In this document: positions 16,329-23,685 of the stretch, in pieces
Numbering within the stretch: position 1 is the stretch's first letter
Layout: each line of letters begins with the position of its first letter
Program-made: the position numbers and the translations under genes
Source: Tomitella fengzijianii
GTDB taxonomy: Bacteria > Actinomycetota > Actinomycetes > Mycobacteriales > Mycobacteriaceae
Direction: 5' to 3'
Assembly: GCF_007559025.1 (NCBI RefSeq)
Contig: NZ_CP041765.1
Location: 926,679 to 990,678 of the forward strand
Length of the DNA stretch: 64,000 bases
Notes under the pieces: model-generated
Told to the model about the DNA's origin: nothing
Database searches by the model: none
Seen by the model: only the letters and a program-made list of their open reading frames with translations

Positions 16329-17871
16329 GCGCACCCTGGCCCTGTGGTGCCCCGACTGGCCCGCGGTGAGCGCCGCCGCAGACGCCGACCTTTCCCCCGG
16401 CGAGCCGGTGGCCGTGCTGCACGCGAACCGCGTCGTCGCCTGCACCGCCGTGGCCCGCGCGCAGGGGGTGCGTCGGGGTCTACGGAAGCGCGAGGCCCAG
16501 GCGCGGTGCCCGGGCCTGCACGTGGCCGAGCTCGACGCCGCCCGCGACGCCCGCGCCTTCGAGCCGGTGGTGTCGGCGGTCGAGCAGCTGGTGCCGGGCG
16601 TGGAGATCCTGCGCCCCGGACTGCTGGCGGTGGCGGCGCATCGGGCGGTGCGCTACTTCGGCGGCGAGCACGCGGTGGCCGAGCCGCTGATCGACGCCGT
16701 CGCGGCGGCGGGCGCCGAGTGCCAGGTGGGGATCGCCGATGCCCTGGCCACCGCCGTGGTCGCCGCCAAGCGGGGGCGCCGGGTGGAGCCGGGGGACGAC
16801 GGCGCGTTCCTGGCGGAGCTGCCGGTGGGGGTGCTGGCCGAGGAGCCGGCGCTCGCCCCGCCGGAGCGCGCCGACCTGGTCGACCTGCTGCGGCGCATGG
16901 GTATCCGCAGCATCGGCGGGTTTGCGGCGCTGCCGAGGGGCGATGTCGCCTCGCGCTTCGGCGCCGACGGCACGGCTGCGCACCGGGTGGCGCGCGCCGA
17001 GCCGCAGCGCCCGCCCGCGCCGCGCACGGTACCGGCGGAGCTGGCGGTGCAGGCCGCCTGCGACCCGCCCATCGACCGCGTTGACGCCGCCGCCTTCGCG
17101 GGCCGCAGGCTGGCCGAGCGGCTGCACACCGCGCTGGCGGCGGCGGGGGCGGCGTGCACGCGGCTGGCCATCCATGCGGCCACCTCCGAGGGCGAGGAGC
17201 ACCATCGCGTGTGGCGCTGCGCCGAGCCGCTCACCCCGGCGGCCACCGCCGACAGGGTGCGCTGGCAGATGGACGGCTGGCTGACGGGGCGGGGTGCCGC
17301 GCGCCCCACCGGGCCGATCGTCCTGCTGCGGCTCGAGCCGGTGGAACTGGTGGCGGCCGGGGCGCTGCAGATGGGGCTGTTCGGCGGGGCGGGCGAGGCG
17401 CTCGACCGTGCCCGCCGTGCGGTGTCGCGGGTGCAGGGGCTGCTGGGCGGCGATGCGGTGCGGTTCGGCGTGCTCTCGGGCGGCCGGGGCCCGAGCGAGC
17501 AGGTGACGCTGCGCGCGTGGGGCGATCAGGCGGTGCCGGCGCACGACCCGTCCGCCCCGTGGCCCGGGCGGCTGCCTGCGCCCGCCCCGGTGGAGCTGTG
17601 CGCGGAGGAGGCGGGGCTGCTCGACGGTGCGGGCGGCCCGGTGGGGGTGACGGGGCGGGGCCTGTTCACGGCCGAACCCGCGGTGCTGGTGTGGCGGGGG
17701 CGCGCCCGCCCGGTGACGGGCTGGGCGGGGCCGTGGCCGGTGGACGAGCACTGGTGGGATCCGGCCGCCGGGCTGCGGGCGGCGCGGGCGCAGGTGCTGG
17801 CCGAGGGCGTCCCGGCGGTGCTGCTGCTGTGCCGCGGCGGGGAGTGGACGGTGGAGGGGGTGTACGGGTGA
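16318..17871 (+). CDS. imuB: ImuB, Y-family polymerase homologue
   Basis: A 517-residue DinB/Y-family-like protein. It starts TLALWCPDWPAVSAAA and shows the fingers/palm region AVARAQGVRRGLRKREAQARCPGL and the helix-hairpin-helix (DLLRRMGIRSIGGFAALPRGDVASRFG). The acidic residues that bind metal in active Y-family polymerases are not visible at the expected places, as is normal for ImuB, which is thought to be a scaffold linking DnaE2 to the beta clamp. The GTG start at 16318 overlaps imuA' by 11 bp. The C-terminal half carries the extra ImuB domains ending with MEGVYG-like residues. It is controlled with imuA' by the LexA box at 15316. Confidence 0.93.
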   Translation: MERERTLALWCPDWPAVSAAADADLSPGEPVAVLHANRVVACTAVARAQGVRRGLRKREAQARCPGLHVAELDAARDARAFEPVVSAVEQLVPGVEILRPGLLAVAAHRAVRYFGGEHAVAEPLIDAVAAAGAECQVGIADALATAVVAAKRGRRVEPGDDGAFLAELPVGVLAEEPALAPPERADLVDLLRRMGIRSIGGFAALPRGDVASRFGADGTAAHRVARAEPQRPPAPRTVPAELAVQAACDPPIDRVDAAAFAGRRLAERLHTALAAAGAACTRLAIHAATSEGEEHHRVWRCAEPLTPAATADRVRWQMDGWLTGRGAARPTGPIVLLRLEPVELVAAGALQMGLFGGAGEALDRARRAVSRVQGLLGGDAVRFGVLSGGRGPSEQVTLRAWGDQAVPAHDPSAPWPGRLPAPAPVELCAEEAGLLDGAGGPVGVTGRGLFTAEPAVLVWRGRARPVTGWAGPWPVDEHWWDPAAGLRAARAQVLAEGVPAVLLLCRGGEWTVEGVYG

Positions 17872-17878
17872 GCGGGGG

Positions 17879-18040
17879 CTATCGATGCGGGGTGTTCGGG
17901 CTCCCGGTGCGCCCGGTGCGGGCCGGGTCGGGATCCTCACCCGTGGCGCTTGCCCGGCGTTTGGTGCCGACGCTCGGCATGTGCCGGGTCTTCTCTGCGG
18001 CCTCGGCTTCAGCCGCGATGAGTTCGCTCAGACGGCTCAT
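17879..18040 (-). CDS. Small hypothetical protein, second gene of an overlapping pair
   Basis: A 53-residue basic, hydrophilic protein: an N-terminal amphipathic helix (MSRLSELIAAEAEAAEKT) and a disordered Arg/Pro/Thr-rich tail. The ATG overlaps the stop of the upstream short frame by 4 bp (ATGA), a sign that both are translated. The pair lies between imuB and the DoxX gene. Size and layout recall toxin-antitoxin or accessory pairs, but I recognise no family. Confidence 0.45.
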   Translation of the reverse strand: MSRLSELIAAEAEAAEKTRHMPSVGTKRRASATGEDPDPARTGRTGSPNTPHR

Positions 18041-18147
18041 GGCGCCTCCCAGTATTCGCGCACATCCCGGGGGTTCGACCGCCAGGCGTTGACTCCGTAC
18101 ATCCTGCCTTCATCTTCCACCAGGATGACGGTGATGGGCCGGCACAC
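18037..18147 (-). CDS. Very short hypothetical frame, possible gene remnant
   Basis: From the GTG at 18147 the frame gives 36 residues, starting VCRPITVILVEDEGRMYGV and ending NPRDVREYWEAP. It reads like the C-terminal half of a small folded protein (two strands, Trp-rich end). The frame stays open upstream only by running antisense through the DoxX gene, so the true N-terminus may be lost. It is coupled by ATGA to the 53-residue gene. It could be a truncated toxin- or regulator-like gene. Confidence 0.35.
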   Translation of the reverse strand: MCRPITVILVEDEGRMYGVNAWRSNPRDVREYWEAP

Positions 18148-18170
18148 GCGGGTCGCCGTAGGCCGCCCCC

Positions 18171-18554
18171 TCAGCCGCGCGCCGCCCGCAGCGCCCAGAG
18201 CACCAGCGGCACCTGCAGCGGCAGCCGCCCGTAGGCCACGGCCTGCTGCCACGCGGGGCGGTTACGCCGGCGGTAGTCCAGCGCCATCTGGATGTTGCCG
18301 GGGAACACCCCGACCAGCAGCGCCGCGGTCGCGTATCCGCCGATCCTGCGGGTCCTGGGGGCCGCGACCGCCGCCGCGCACGCGAGCTCGCCGGCCCCGG
18401 ATGCGTACACCCAGTCGCGTCGCGAGGCGACGCCGGTGAGCTGCGGCGGGATCAGCGGCTCGAAGACGCGGGGACGCAGCATATGGATCGCCCCGGCGCC
18501 GCCGAGCAGGCAGGCGAGGGCGGGGGCGGCGATGCGGTCGGCGGTCACGTTCAT
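18171..18554 (-). CDS. DoxX-like small membrane protein
   Basis: A 127-residue protein with four hydrophobic segments and the DoxX-type pattern GAIHMLRPRVFEPLIPP followed by YASGAGELACAAAVAAP and GNIQMALDYRRR. DoxX-like proteins are poorly understood and have been linked to quinone or thiol redox in membranes. The ATG at 18554 (MNVTADRIAA) was chosen over longer upstream frames that overlap the divergent gene region. It is divergent from the 180-residue membrane protein, with 77 bp between the two starts. Confidence 0.8.
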   Translation of the reverse strand: MNVTADRIAAPALACLLGGAGAIHMLRPRVFEPLIPPQLTGVASRRDWVYASGAGELACAAAVAAPRTRRIGGYATAALLVGVFPGNIQMALDYRRRNRPAWQQAVAYGRLPLQVPLVLWALRAARG

Positions 18555-18631
18555 GCGACCGATTGTGCAGCACTGCCGGTTCCTGCCCCGGAACCGGCCG
18601 CCGCGCGCGCCGCGGGCCGTAGGATCGACGG

Positions 18632-19174
18632 ATGGCTGACGGGAATGCTGTGGCAGGTAATGCGGACGCCGACGCAAGGAGTCGCACCGGGCGTGCGTTC
18701 CTCGGCTGGGCGGCGGTGTACACGGTCTCGCAGGCGAACATCGCCCGCACGCTGGGCCCGGCGGCGCCCAAGCTGCTCAAGATCCAGACGGCCACCTCCG
18801 CTGCCGGCTACCGCGAGGTGCTCGACTCGATGACGCCCCGCGAACTGGCCGGTTACCGCGCCCACTACCCGCTCGACATGGTGCATCCGGCGATCTATGC
18901 GATGGCGCTGCGGGCGGGGGCCCGGGCGCTCGACGCGCGCCGCCCGCAGCCGGAGCCTATGCGGCGGTTCCTCATGGCGGCGCCGCTGGTGTCGGCCGCC
19001 TGCGACTACGTCGAGAACGCTGCCGGCTGGTACCTCATCGACCACCGCGAGCACGTCACCGATGCGGGCACGCGCGCGGTGACGGCGGTGAGCACGCTCA
19101 AGTGGGTGCTGGCGCTGGGGGAGCTGGGGCACGTGCTCTCGGGCCTGGCGGTGTCCCGGCTGCGGCGGCACTGA
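18632..19174 (+). CDS. Conserved-looking membrane protein, unknown
   Basis: A 180-residue protein with a polar N-terminus, a hydrophobic segment near residues 22-36, a central amphipathic region (REVLDSMTPRELAGYRAHYPLDMVHPAIYAMAL) and further hydrophobic segments (about 112-130 and 150-172). The pattern suggests a four-helix membrane protein of the integral-membrane hypothetical type. No catalytic motif is seen. It is followed 28 bp later by the ECF sigma factor on the same strand, so the two may be cotranscribed. Confidence 0.7.
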   Translation: MADGNAVAGNADADARSRTGRAFLGWAAVYTVSQANIARTLGPAAPKLLKIQTATSAAGYREVLDSMTPRELAGYRAHYPLDMVHPAIYAMALRAGARALDARRPQPEPMRRFLMAAPLVSAACDYVENAAGWYLIDHREHVTDAGTRAVTAVSTLKWVLALGELGHVLSGLAVSRLRRH

Positions 19175-19202
19175 CCGGCGGCGTACCCCCTATCCTCGGC
19201 GC

Positions 19203-20111
19203 ATGGGTTCCGACGCGCTGGCCGCGGAGTTCGACGCGCACCGCGCCCACCTTCTCTCAGCCGCCTACCGGCTCACCGGCAGCGTCGCCGACGCCGAGGA
19301 CGCGGTGCAGGAGGCGTGGCTGCGACTCGACCGCGCCGGGGCGGCCGGCATCGACGACCTGCGCGCCTGGCTGACCACGGTGGTGGGCCGCATCTGCCTC
19401 GACAGGCTCCGCTCGGCGGCGGCACGGCGCGAGACGTACACCGGCCAGTGGCTGCCGGAGCCCATCGTCACGCCGCTGTCCGGCGCACGCCCCGAGGATC
19501 CGCTCGATCAGGTGGTGCGCGACGAGGACAACGGGCTGGCCGCGCTCATCGTGCTCGACACTCTCACCCCGGAGCAGCGGGTGGCGTTCGTGCTGCACGA
19601 CGGGTTCGGTGTCCCCTTCGGCGAGATCGCGGCGACGTTGGCGGTGACGCCCGCGGCGGCGCGGCAGGCGGCCTCGCGGGCGCGGCGGACGGTGGCCTCG
19701 GCGCCGCCCCCGGTGCCGGCCGGCGAGCACGCGGCCGCCGTGCAGGCGCTGGCCGCGGCGGTCGCCTCCGGCGAGGTGGACGCGGTGGTGCGGGTGCTGC
19801 ATCCGCAGGCGACGTTCGTCGGCGACGCGGGCGGCACCACCCGCACGGCGCCCAACGTGATCGTGGGGCCCGACCGGACTGCGCGGTTCCTGCTGGGCCT
19901 GGCGCGGATGTACGGGCCGCACCGGCTGCTGGAGCTCGAGCCCGTGCTGGTGAACGGGCGGCCGGGCCTGCTGCACCGCGGGGCCCCGGCGGATGCGGCG
20001 ACGGGGCGGCCCGCGATCGCCCGCCGCGTCATCGCCTGCACCGTCCGCGACGGGGCCGTGTGGGCCGGCTACGACATGGCGAACCCGGCGAAGCTGCGGG
20101 GCGTGCACTGA
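19203..20111 (+). CDS. ECF sigma factor, SigJ/ECF41-like
   Basis: A 302-residue sigma factor. Sigma-2 lies at about 10-75 (LLSAAYRLTGSVADAEDAVQEAWLRLDRA), followed by WLTTVVGRICLDRLRSA. The linker has the WLPEP motif typical of ECF41. Sigma-4 lies at about 115-165 (DTLTPEQRVAFVLHDGFGVPFGEIA). The C-terminal SnoaL/NTF2-like domain (about 180-300) modulates activity in this group. The DGGGK motif of classical ECF41 is altered to Gly-Asp-Ala-Gly-Gly. ECF41 genes usually lie next to a carboxymuconolactone decarboxylase-like gene. Here such a gene is at 21025-21600, but a HigBA module separates the two. Confidence 0.9.
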   Translation: MGSDALAAEFDAHRAHLLSAAYRLTGSVADAEDAVQEAWLRLDRAGAAGIDDLRAWLTTVVGRICLDRLRSAAARRETYTGQWLPEPIVTPLSGARPEDPLDQVVRDEDNGLAALIVLDTLTPEQRVAFVLHDGFGVPFGEIAATLAVTPAAARQAASRARRTVASAPPPVPAGEHAAAVQALAAAVASGEVDAVVRVLHPQATFVGDAGGTTRTAPNVIVGPDRTARFLLGLARMYGPHRLLELEPVLVNGRPGLLHRGAPADAATGRPAIARRVIACTVRDGAVWAGYDMANPAKLRGVH

Positions 20112-20166
20112 GCGGTGCGCGGTGCGCCGCGATCCTGCGGCCGAACCCGATCCGCAGGTTGCCTCC

Positions 20167-20238
20167 CGATCCGAGCACCGTCTGCCCCGCACACCGGCGT
20201 GTCGGCGCGGCGTGTCGGGCGAAGCGGCGCTCGGATCG
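20167..20238. repeat. Interspersed palindromic repeat, copy A
   Basis: 72 bp with perfect 10-bp terminal inverted repeats, CGATCCGAGC and GCTCGGATCG. It differs from copy B (20942-21013) at 6 of 72 positions by my alignment. It lies between the sigma-factor stop and the HigA stop; no gene was seen in the gap. Confidence 0.9.
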
Positions 20239-20262
20239 GGTCAGGCGACGGGCATGCGCCGT

Positions 20263-20571
20263 CTACGACGCGATGGGGCGGATCGCGTCGAGTGCGTCGC
20301 CGAGCCGGTCCTTGGCCAGCTCCCGCTCGTAATCGTCCTGCAGCCCGGTCCAGAACCCCTCGGACATGCCGAAGTAGCGGGACAGCCGCAGCCCGGTGTC
20401 GGCGGAGATCCGGCGCCGGCCGTGCGTGATGGCGCTGATGCGGGTCTGCGGTACGCCGATGTCCTTGGCCAGCTGGTAGCTGGTGATCCCCATCGGCTCG
20501 AGGAACTCTTCCGCCAGGATGACTCCCGGATGGACCGGATCCATGATCGGTGCGTCGTCCATGATCTTCAC
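20263..20571 (-). CDS. higA: HigA-type antitoxin
   Basis: A 102-residue XRE-family DNA-binding protein of the HigA group. It opens with the characteristic HPGVILAEEFLEPMGITSYQLAKDIGVPQTRIS, where the HigA addition-module helix-turn-helix sits (about 15-70), and continues HGRRRISADTGLRLSRYFG. It should neutralise the HigB RNase and repress the operon. Order is toxin first, antitoxin second, as usual for HigBA; the gap is 8 bp. The ATG at 20571 could be replaced by an in-frame ATG four codons in. The module is bracketed by repeat copies A and B. Confidence 0.93.
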   Translation of the reverse strand: MKIMDDAPIMDPVHPGVILAEEFLEPMGITSYQLAKDIGVPQTRISAITHGRRRISADTGLRLSRYFGMSEGFWTGLQDDYERELAKDRLGDALDAIRPIAS

Positions 20572-20579
20572 CTCGGGTG

Positions 20580-20858
20580 TCAGTGGTAGTCGGTGATCTG
20601 CACGTCTTCAGGGCCGGAGTCGGTCCAGACGAAGCAGATCCGCCATTGTCTGTTGATCCGGATGCTGTATTGGCCGGCTCGATGACCTTTGAGCTGTTCG
20701 AGCCGGTTGCCGGGCGGGACCCGGAGGTCGTCGACGGTAGCGGCGCGATTGAGGATGGCGAGCTTGCTCCACGCGCGACGCTGCACATCGGGTGGAAGGG
20801 CTGTGCGGCGTCTGGCCCACACGCGTTCGGTGTGCTTGTCGGCGAACGACCTGATCAC
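20580..20858 (-). CDS. higB: HigB-type RelE-family mRNA interferase toxin
   Basis: A 92-residue basic protein of the HigB/RelE superfamily: it begins MIRSFADKHTERVW and has the core LAILNRAATVDDLRVPPGNRLEQLKGHRAGQYSIRINRQWRICFVW region, with residues commonly conserved for RNA cleavage at the ribosome. The GTG start at 20858 overlaps a perfect 10-bp palindrome CATTCGAATG, and a -10-like TAGCAT lies about 6 bp upstream, so the operon may be leaderless and autoregulated. HigBA modules are mobile and this one separates the sigma factor from its usual partner gene. Confidence 0.93.
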   Translation of the reverse strand: MIRSFADKHTERVWARRRTALPPDVQRRAWSKLAILNRAATVDDLRVPPGNRLEQLKGHRAGQYSIRINRQWRICFVWTDSGPEDVQITDYH

Positions 20859-20867
20859 ATTCGAATG
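20858..20867. promoter_or_regulatory. Palindrome at the higBA start
   Basis: CATTCGAATG is a perfect 10-bp palindrome overlapping the first base of higB. With TAGCAT as the -10 on the minus strand, it would be an operator lying over the promoter. HigA binding is inferred. Confidence 0.45.
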
Positions 20868-20941
20868 CTACCGTGCCGCGATACTGATGTCATGCGTTAG
20901 CAGAAAGGCGGCTCGTTGGGGTGTGGACGCCGTCCTGAACC

Positions 20942-21013
20942 CGATCCGAGCACCGTCTGCACCGTGCACCGGCGTGTCGGCGCGGCGTGTCGGGAGAGGC
21001 GGTGCTCGGATCG
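20942..21013. repeat. Interspersed palindromic repeat, copy B
   Basis: 72 bp with the same 10-bp terminal inverted repeats as copy A and 66 of 72 identical positions. It lies between the higB promoter and the stop of the carboxymuconolactone decarboxylase-like gene. A and B are more alike than either is to the other copies. Confidence 0.9.
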
Positions 21014-21024
21014 CGGGCGGCCGG

Positions 21025-21600
21025 TCAGGTGCCGTCGGCCCACGGCACCCGGCACGCGTCGGTGCTGAATCCCTGTTCGTGGATGCCGAGCGCCGAGTTC
21101 ATGCGGGCGCGCGAGTTCTCCAGGGCGATCTGGTAGGTGAGCTCCACCAGCCCGTCGCGGCCGAAGCGGGCCTCGAGGTCGGCCACCTGCTCGTCGGTGA
21201 CGGCGGTGGCGACGGCGCCGGTCATCGCGTCGGCGTAGGCGATGGCGGCGCGTTCGTCGTCGGAGTAGAGCGGCGAGGTGGCGTAGTCGGCGATGTGGGC
21301 CAGACGTTCCGTGTCGAGGCCGGCGAGGCGCTGTTCCATGGTGCCGAAGTCGACGCACCAGCTGCAGCCGATGGTCCAGGCGGTGCGGTAGACGGCGATG
21401 TCGCGGATGTTCGCGGGCAGCCGCTTGGACGCCTGCTGGGCCATCATCTCGTGCACGGTGCTGGTGCGGGCGATGCCCGGGTGGTGCAGCGCGACGGCCA
21501 GCGGCTCGGGCACCTGCCCGTACATGCGGGCCGCGATGCGGTAGGCGAGCTTGGCGACGGGGCCGGCCTGGGCGGGGGTGACGGCGGGGATGCGCGGCAT
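21025..21600 (-). CDS. Carboxymuconolactone decarboxylase-family (AhpD-like) protein
   Basis: A 191-residue protein. The family core is clear: an N-terminal helix region (GPVAKLAYRIAARMYGQVPEPLAVALHHPGI), then RDIAVYRTAWTIGCSWCVDFG with a redox-type Cys-x-x-Cys, and a C-terminal helix pair. AhpD-like members are thiol peroxidase-type or peroxide-linked proteins. The ATG at 21600 has a strong GGGAGGAG ribosome site. Such genes are the usual partners and targets of ECF41/SigJ sigma factors; the sigma gene here lies upstream on the other strand beyond the HigBA insertion. Confidence 0.9.
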   Translation of the reverse strand: MPRIPAVTPAQAGPVAKLAYRIAARMYGQVPEPLAVALHHPGIARTSTVHEMMAQQASKRLPANIRDIAVYRTAWTIGCSWCVDFGTMEQRLAGLDTERLAHIADYATSPLYSDDERAAIAYADAMTGAVATAVTDEQVADLEARFGRDGLVELTYQIALENSRARMNSALGIHEQGFSTDACRVPWADGT

Positions 21601-21794
21601 GGTGGGGCTCCTCCCGGAGGGTGCGGATCGAGTGTGCTTCTGCACCTAGGACGATGCCGGGCGCGCAGTTGTGACGGGGCGCAGCGGGACGGTGCCGGGA
21701 AGTCTCGGGCGATCGCTCGCCCGGCGCGGAGGAGTGAGCGCGGTTACGCTTGCGGCTGCGTGGCCGGGAGGGGCGCGTTGGGGGCGGAACGCGG

Positions 21795-21830
21795 CCGCCG
21801 CGCGCGACCGGTGATGGTCGCGCGCGGCGG
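21795..21830 (-). terminator. Perfect 15-bp hairpin, distal of two
   Basis: CCGCCGCGCGCGACC (21795-21809) pairs fully with 21816-21830 across a 6-nt loop. It lies downstream of the 222-residue exported protein gene on the minus strand, after another hairpin. There is no clear T run. The rest of the 21601-21927 gap shows no gene. Confidence 0.6.
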
Positions 21831-21854
21831 TCGTTGGGGCCTCAGTGCCCCGTC

Positions 21855-21897
21855 CCCGCCCGGTGGCTGCCACCTCGAATGGCAGCCACCGGGCGGG
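21855..21897 (-). terminator. Perfect 18-bp hairpin, proximal terminator
   Basis: CCCGCCCGGTGGCTGCCA (21855-21872) pairs completely with 21880-21897 across a 7-nt loop, 30 bp past the stop of the 21928-22596 gene. It is a strong Rho-independent-type structure without a long T run, as is common in actinobacteria. It marks the end of the envelope operon. Confidence 0.75.
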
Positions 21898-21927
21898 TCA
21901 GAGGGCGAACCTCAGACTGCGCGTTCG

Positions 21928-22596
21928 TCAGGGCTGGGGTGCATCCAGGACCTGGACGATCGGATCGAACTGCAGATTGCCGGTCAGCGTGGCGGTGCCG
22001 GACGGCGGGCACGGGGTGCTACCGGTGTTCGAGGACGTGAAGTTGATCGTTCCACTGTTGCTTGCTGAGGCCACTCCCGTCGAATTGCTGTATGGGATGT
22101 TCGTGATCTCGCTGGCCTGATCGACATCGATGGTGCACGTCCCTGCCGTCACCACCGCGCCATGGGCGGGGATCTTGAGCGTGCCGATCGGGCTGCCGGA
22201 ATCGTGGTTGACGTTGATCAGCCACGGGCTCGACGCGGTGTTGGTGACTGCAATCGTCGCCGGCGTGCCGTTGAGATTGCAGTTGGTGAACGCCACGCTA
22301 TCGATCGGGACGTCGATGCCTCCGGTGCCCGAGTTGACGACCCAGTCGGGGTTGGCCGAGTCGTTACCGGTGGGCACCGTTCCCGCTGCAGTGAGGCTTT
22401 CACAGTTGAGCGCATATGCGCCCGAGACGATCTGAACGCCAGGGGTGAAGATGTCGCCTGTGGCACTCGCCTGAATCGAGTCGCCTGCGTGGTCGATGGC
22501 AGTGGAGGCCGAGGCGATCCCGGCCGCTGTCAGAACCAGCGCAGAGGCACCGCCCGCAACTGCGAGCAGTTGTCTTGTCGTCGAAGCTGACTTCAT
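21928..22596 (-). CDS. Exported protein of unknown function (222 aa)
   Basis: A signal peptide is clear (basic start, hydrophobic core VLTAAGIASAS, cleavage near residue 32). The mature part is rich in Thr, Ser, Asn, Gly and Val, with several Cys residues (in YALNCESL, FTNCNLNG, GTCTIDVD, TPCPPSG) likely forming disulfides; it looks like a beta-rich surface or secreted protein. No enzyme motif is seen and I recognise no family. It is the last gene of a minus-strand operon with another exported protein and two tiny proteins, and is followed by two strong hairpins. A weak GGAAGTAGGA ribosome site precedes the ATG. Confidence 0.75.
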   Translation of the reverse strand: MKSASTTRQLLAVAGGASALVLTAAGIASASTAIDHAGDSIQASATGDIFTPGVQIVSGAYALNCESLTAAGTVPTGNDSANPDWVVNSGTGGIDVPIDSVAFTNCNLNGTPATIAVTNTASSPWLINVNHDSGSPIGTLKIPAHGAVVTAGTCTIDVDQASEITNIPYSNSTGVASASNSGTINFTSSNTGSTPCPPSGTATLTGNLQFDPIVQVLDAPQP

Positions 22597-22621
22597 GTCC
22601 TACTTCCATTCTTGGGATTGT

Positions 22622-22654
22622 CTAGAACGTGCTGATACTCTGCGTGATTGGCAT
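22622..22654 (-). CDS. Ten-codon mini-ORF with consensus Shine-Dalgarno
   Basis: ATG at 22654 to TAG at 22622 encodes MPITQSISTF. It is preceded by AAGGAGGT (22657-22664), a full anti-Shine-Dalgarno match, stronger than the sites of the large genes, though spaced only 2-3 nt from the ATG. It lies between the two exported protein genes. It could be a translated leader peptide or a coupling device; coding is inferred from the site alone. Confidence 0.35.
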   Translation of the reverse strand: MPITQSISTF

Positions 22655-22683
22655 CGACCTCCTTCCATTCTGGGGCGCTTTGG

Positions 22684-23625
22684 CTAGGGGGTCGTGATCG
22701 GCACAGGCGGCCACGCTGGCAGCAAAGAGCTGATGTTGTAGACGTCGGAGACCGTCGTCAGCGAGTTCTGACCCGATGCTGACGGTGCGCCGGCCTTCGA
22801 GTTGACGATCCCGTTCAGGCTGCCGAAGAGACCGCAGCCTGTAGCGCCCGGGACGGAGAAGCTGTTGTCTTCGCTCTTGAGCCCGATCAGCATCGCGCCA
22901 TCGCCGTGGTCATTTTCCAGCGCGGGCGGGACATAGGTCGGCTTCAGATCGATGTTGATCGGGTTTTCGGCCGATCCGAGATAGCACGAATCGCCGAGGA
23001 GCGGGTTGGAGAGCTTGAGGCGGATCGACATCGTCAGCCGGGATTCCAGTAGATGGACCACGGGGGGCTTGACCGCCTGGACCTCTGCCTTGATGCCGGT
23101 CAGTGCGAAGTTCTCCGAGGAGCTCGTGCCGAAGGCGCCGCCGGGGACTGTCACATCGTTGCTGTAAAGACCGTTGTGCCCGTCGTCCTTCGAGTGCCAG
23201 GCCAGCTCGTAGCCGGGGCCGGGGTCGAGCGGGATCGGATTGCCGTTCTCGTCAATCTTGTAGTTCTGGCCGACAGCGATCTTCAAGCTGCCGTCAGGAA
23301 TGTCCACGGTGAGGTTGCCGAGCTTCATGGTTCCTGAGCGGACGTACAGGTCGTAACAGCTCCCGACATTGTTCGGACCGCCGGGCTTGATGGGCGCCGT
23401 CACCGTGTCCTTAGGGCAATCGGCAAAGTTGTCGAACGTGAAGGGGGTTCCCAAGTCAGCTGATGCTGACATCGTGCTCGACCCGCCGCTGCCGGCCGAT
23501 CCGCCCGAGTCGCTTGACAAATCCGAGCTGGGCGCGGCGCCGGCGAGGCCGGTGCCGATGAGCGCGACGGACGCGCCCACCGCGGTGGCGGCGCCGAGTA
23601 CTCGGCGCATGGTCTGGGTCTTCAT
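22684..23625 (-). CDS. Exported protein of unknown function (313 aa)
   Basis: A signal peptide (MKTQTMRRVLGAATAVG..., cleavage after AGAAPS, about residue 31) precedes a Ser/Gly-rich linker (32-55). The mature domain is beta-rich and contains paired Cys (in FADCPKDT, GSCYDLYV, GDSCYLGS, GATGCGLFG) and a long central segment with Asp/Asn/Gly turns (NYKIDENGNPIPLDPGP). This looks like a secreted or outer-envelope beta-sandwich protein. I have seen similar exported proteins only as hypotheticals in mycolic-acid bacteria; that is recollection, not a search. A GGAAAGGA ribosome site precedes the ATG. It lies between the tiny-protein genes and the second exported protein. Confidence 0.78.
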   Translation of the reverse strand: MKTQTMRRVLGAATAVGASVALIGTGLAGAAPSSDLSSDSGGSAGSGGSSTMSASADLGTPFTFDNFADCPKDTVTAPIKPGGPNNVGSCYDLYVRSGTMKLGNLTVDIPDGSLKIAVGQNYKIDENGNPIPLDPGPGYELAWHSKDDGHNGLYSNDVTVPGGAFGTSSSENFALTGIKAEVQAVKPPVVHLLESRLTMSIRLKLSNPLLGDSCYLGSAENPINIDLKPTYVPPALENDHGDGAMLIGLKSEDNSFSVPGATGCGLFGSLNGIVNSKAGAPSASGQNSLTTVSDVYNISSLLPAWPPVPITTP

Positions 23626-23685
23626 GGGGTTCCTTTCCCGTGGGGATGGTGTGGTGCGGCGCCGCAGGCTGCGGCGAGCCGCGGG

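Noticed and set aside
16318-17871. ImuB as an active Y-family polymerase
   Set aside because: The expected metal-binding acidic residues are not seen, as in other ImuB proteins.
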